Assembly (NCBI GenBank): GCA_900544475.1
Contig: UQVU01000100.1
Location: forward strand, 1-6,646
Reading direction: 5' to 3'
DNA from: an uncultured Butyricicoccus sp.
GTDB taxonomy: Bacteria; Bacillota; Clostridia; Oscillospirales; Butyricicoccaceae
Length of the DNA stretch: 6,646 nt
The position numbers and the translations under genes are program-made. The notes under the pieces are model-generated. The model was not told the origin of the DNA. It did not search any database and saw nothing but the letters and a program-made list of their open reading frames with translations. Positions 6,631 through 6,646 of this stretch are shown here, in pieces; positions within the stretch are counted from its first letter, which is position 1; the number at the start of each line of letters is the position of its first letter.

Positions 6631-6645
6631 ATTATATTTATTATA
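6631..6645 (-). promoter_or_regulatory. Candidate polA promoter, two overlapping -10 boxes
   Basis: On the minus strand two perfect TATAAT hexamers lie 9 bp apart, at 6645-6640 and 6636-6631, in an AT-only stretch unlike the GC-rich genes. Starts near 6624 or 6633 would give a leader of about 42-51 nt before polA ATG 6582. Any -35 box lies beyond the right edge, so the promoter is incomplete here. Confidence 0.5.
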
Positions 6646-6646
6646 C

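Overview
The window is GC-rich bacterial chromosome with every recognisable gene on the minus strand. Protein sequences resemble Bacillota/Clostridia: a Clostridium-type monomeric aconitase, a DNA polymerase I whose proofreading site has been lost, and strong AGGAGG/GGAG ribosome binding sites. The high GC content would suit a gut Oscillospiraceae-like lineage, but that placement is inference from general resemblance. I see no phage, plasmid, CRISPR, tRNA or rRNA sequence.

Layout in transcription order (right to left): a polA promoter with a 5'-UTR hairpin (6609-6645); polA (6582-3949); a 108-bp intergenic inverted-repeat element built from heptamers (3944-3837); a low-molecular-weight protein tyrosine phosphatase gene broken by a frameshift (3819-3398); rimI (3401-2973), whose ATG overlaps the phosphatase stop as ATGA; a second GNAT acetyltransferase (2941-2492); tsaD (2476-1451); a 338-bp intergenic region with hairpins, a promoter and a long leader (1450-1113); and the first 370 codons of an aconitase, cut by the left edge (1112-1).

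Phosphatase, rimI, GNAT and tsaD are closely packed and probably co-transcribed, perhaps with polA through the repeat element. RimI and TsaD are a recurrent pair (acetylation of ribosomal protein S18 and tRNA t6A37 synthesis). Their usual companions tsaB and tsaE are absent here. Aconitase appears to have its own promoter, which overlaps a terminator-like hairpin, and a leader of about 190 nt.

I do not see a previously undescribed system. The items most worth checking are the phosphatase frameshift, which fits a 10-nt deletion between short direct repeats; the MITE-like element after polA; and the structured aconitase leader.
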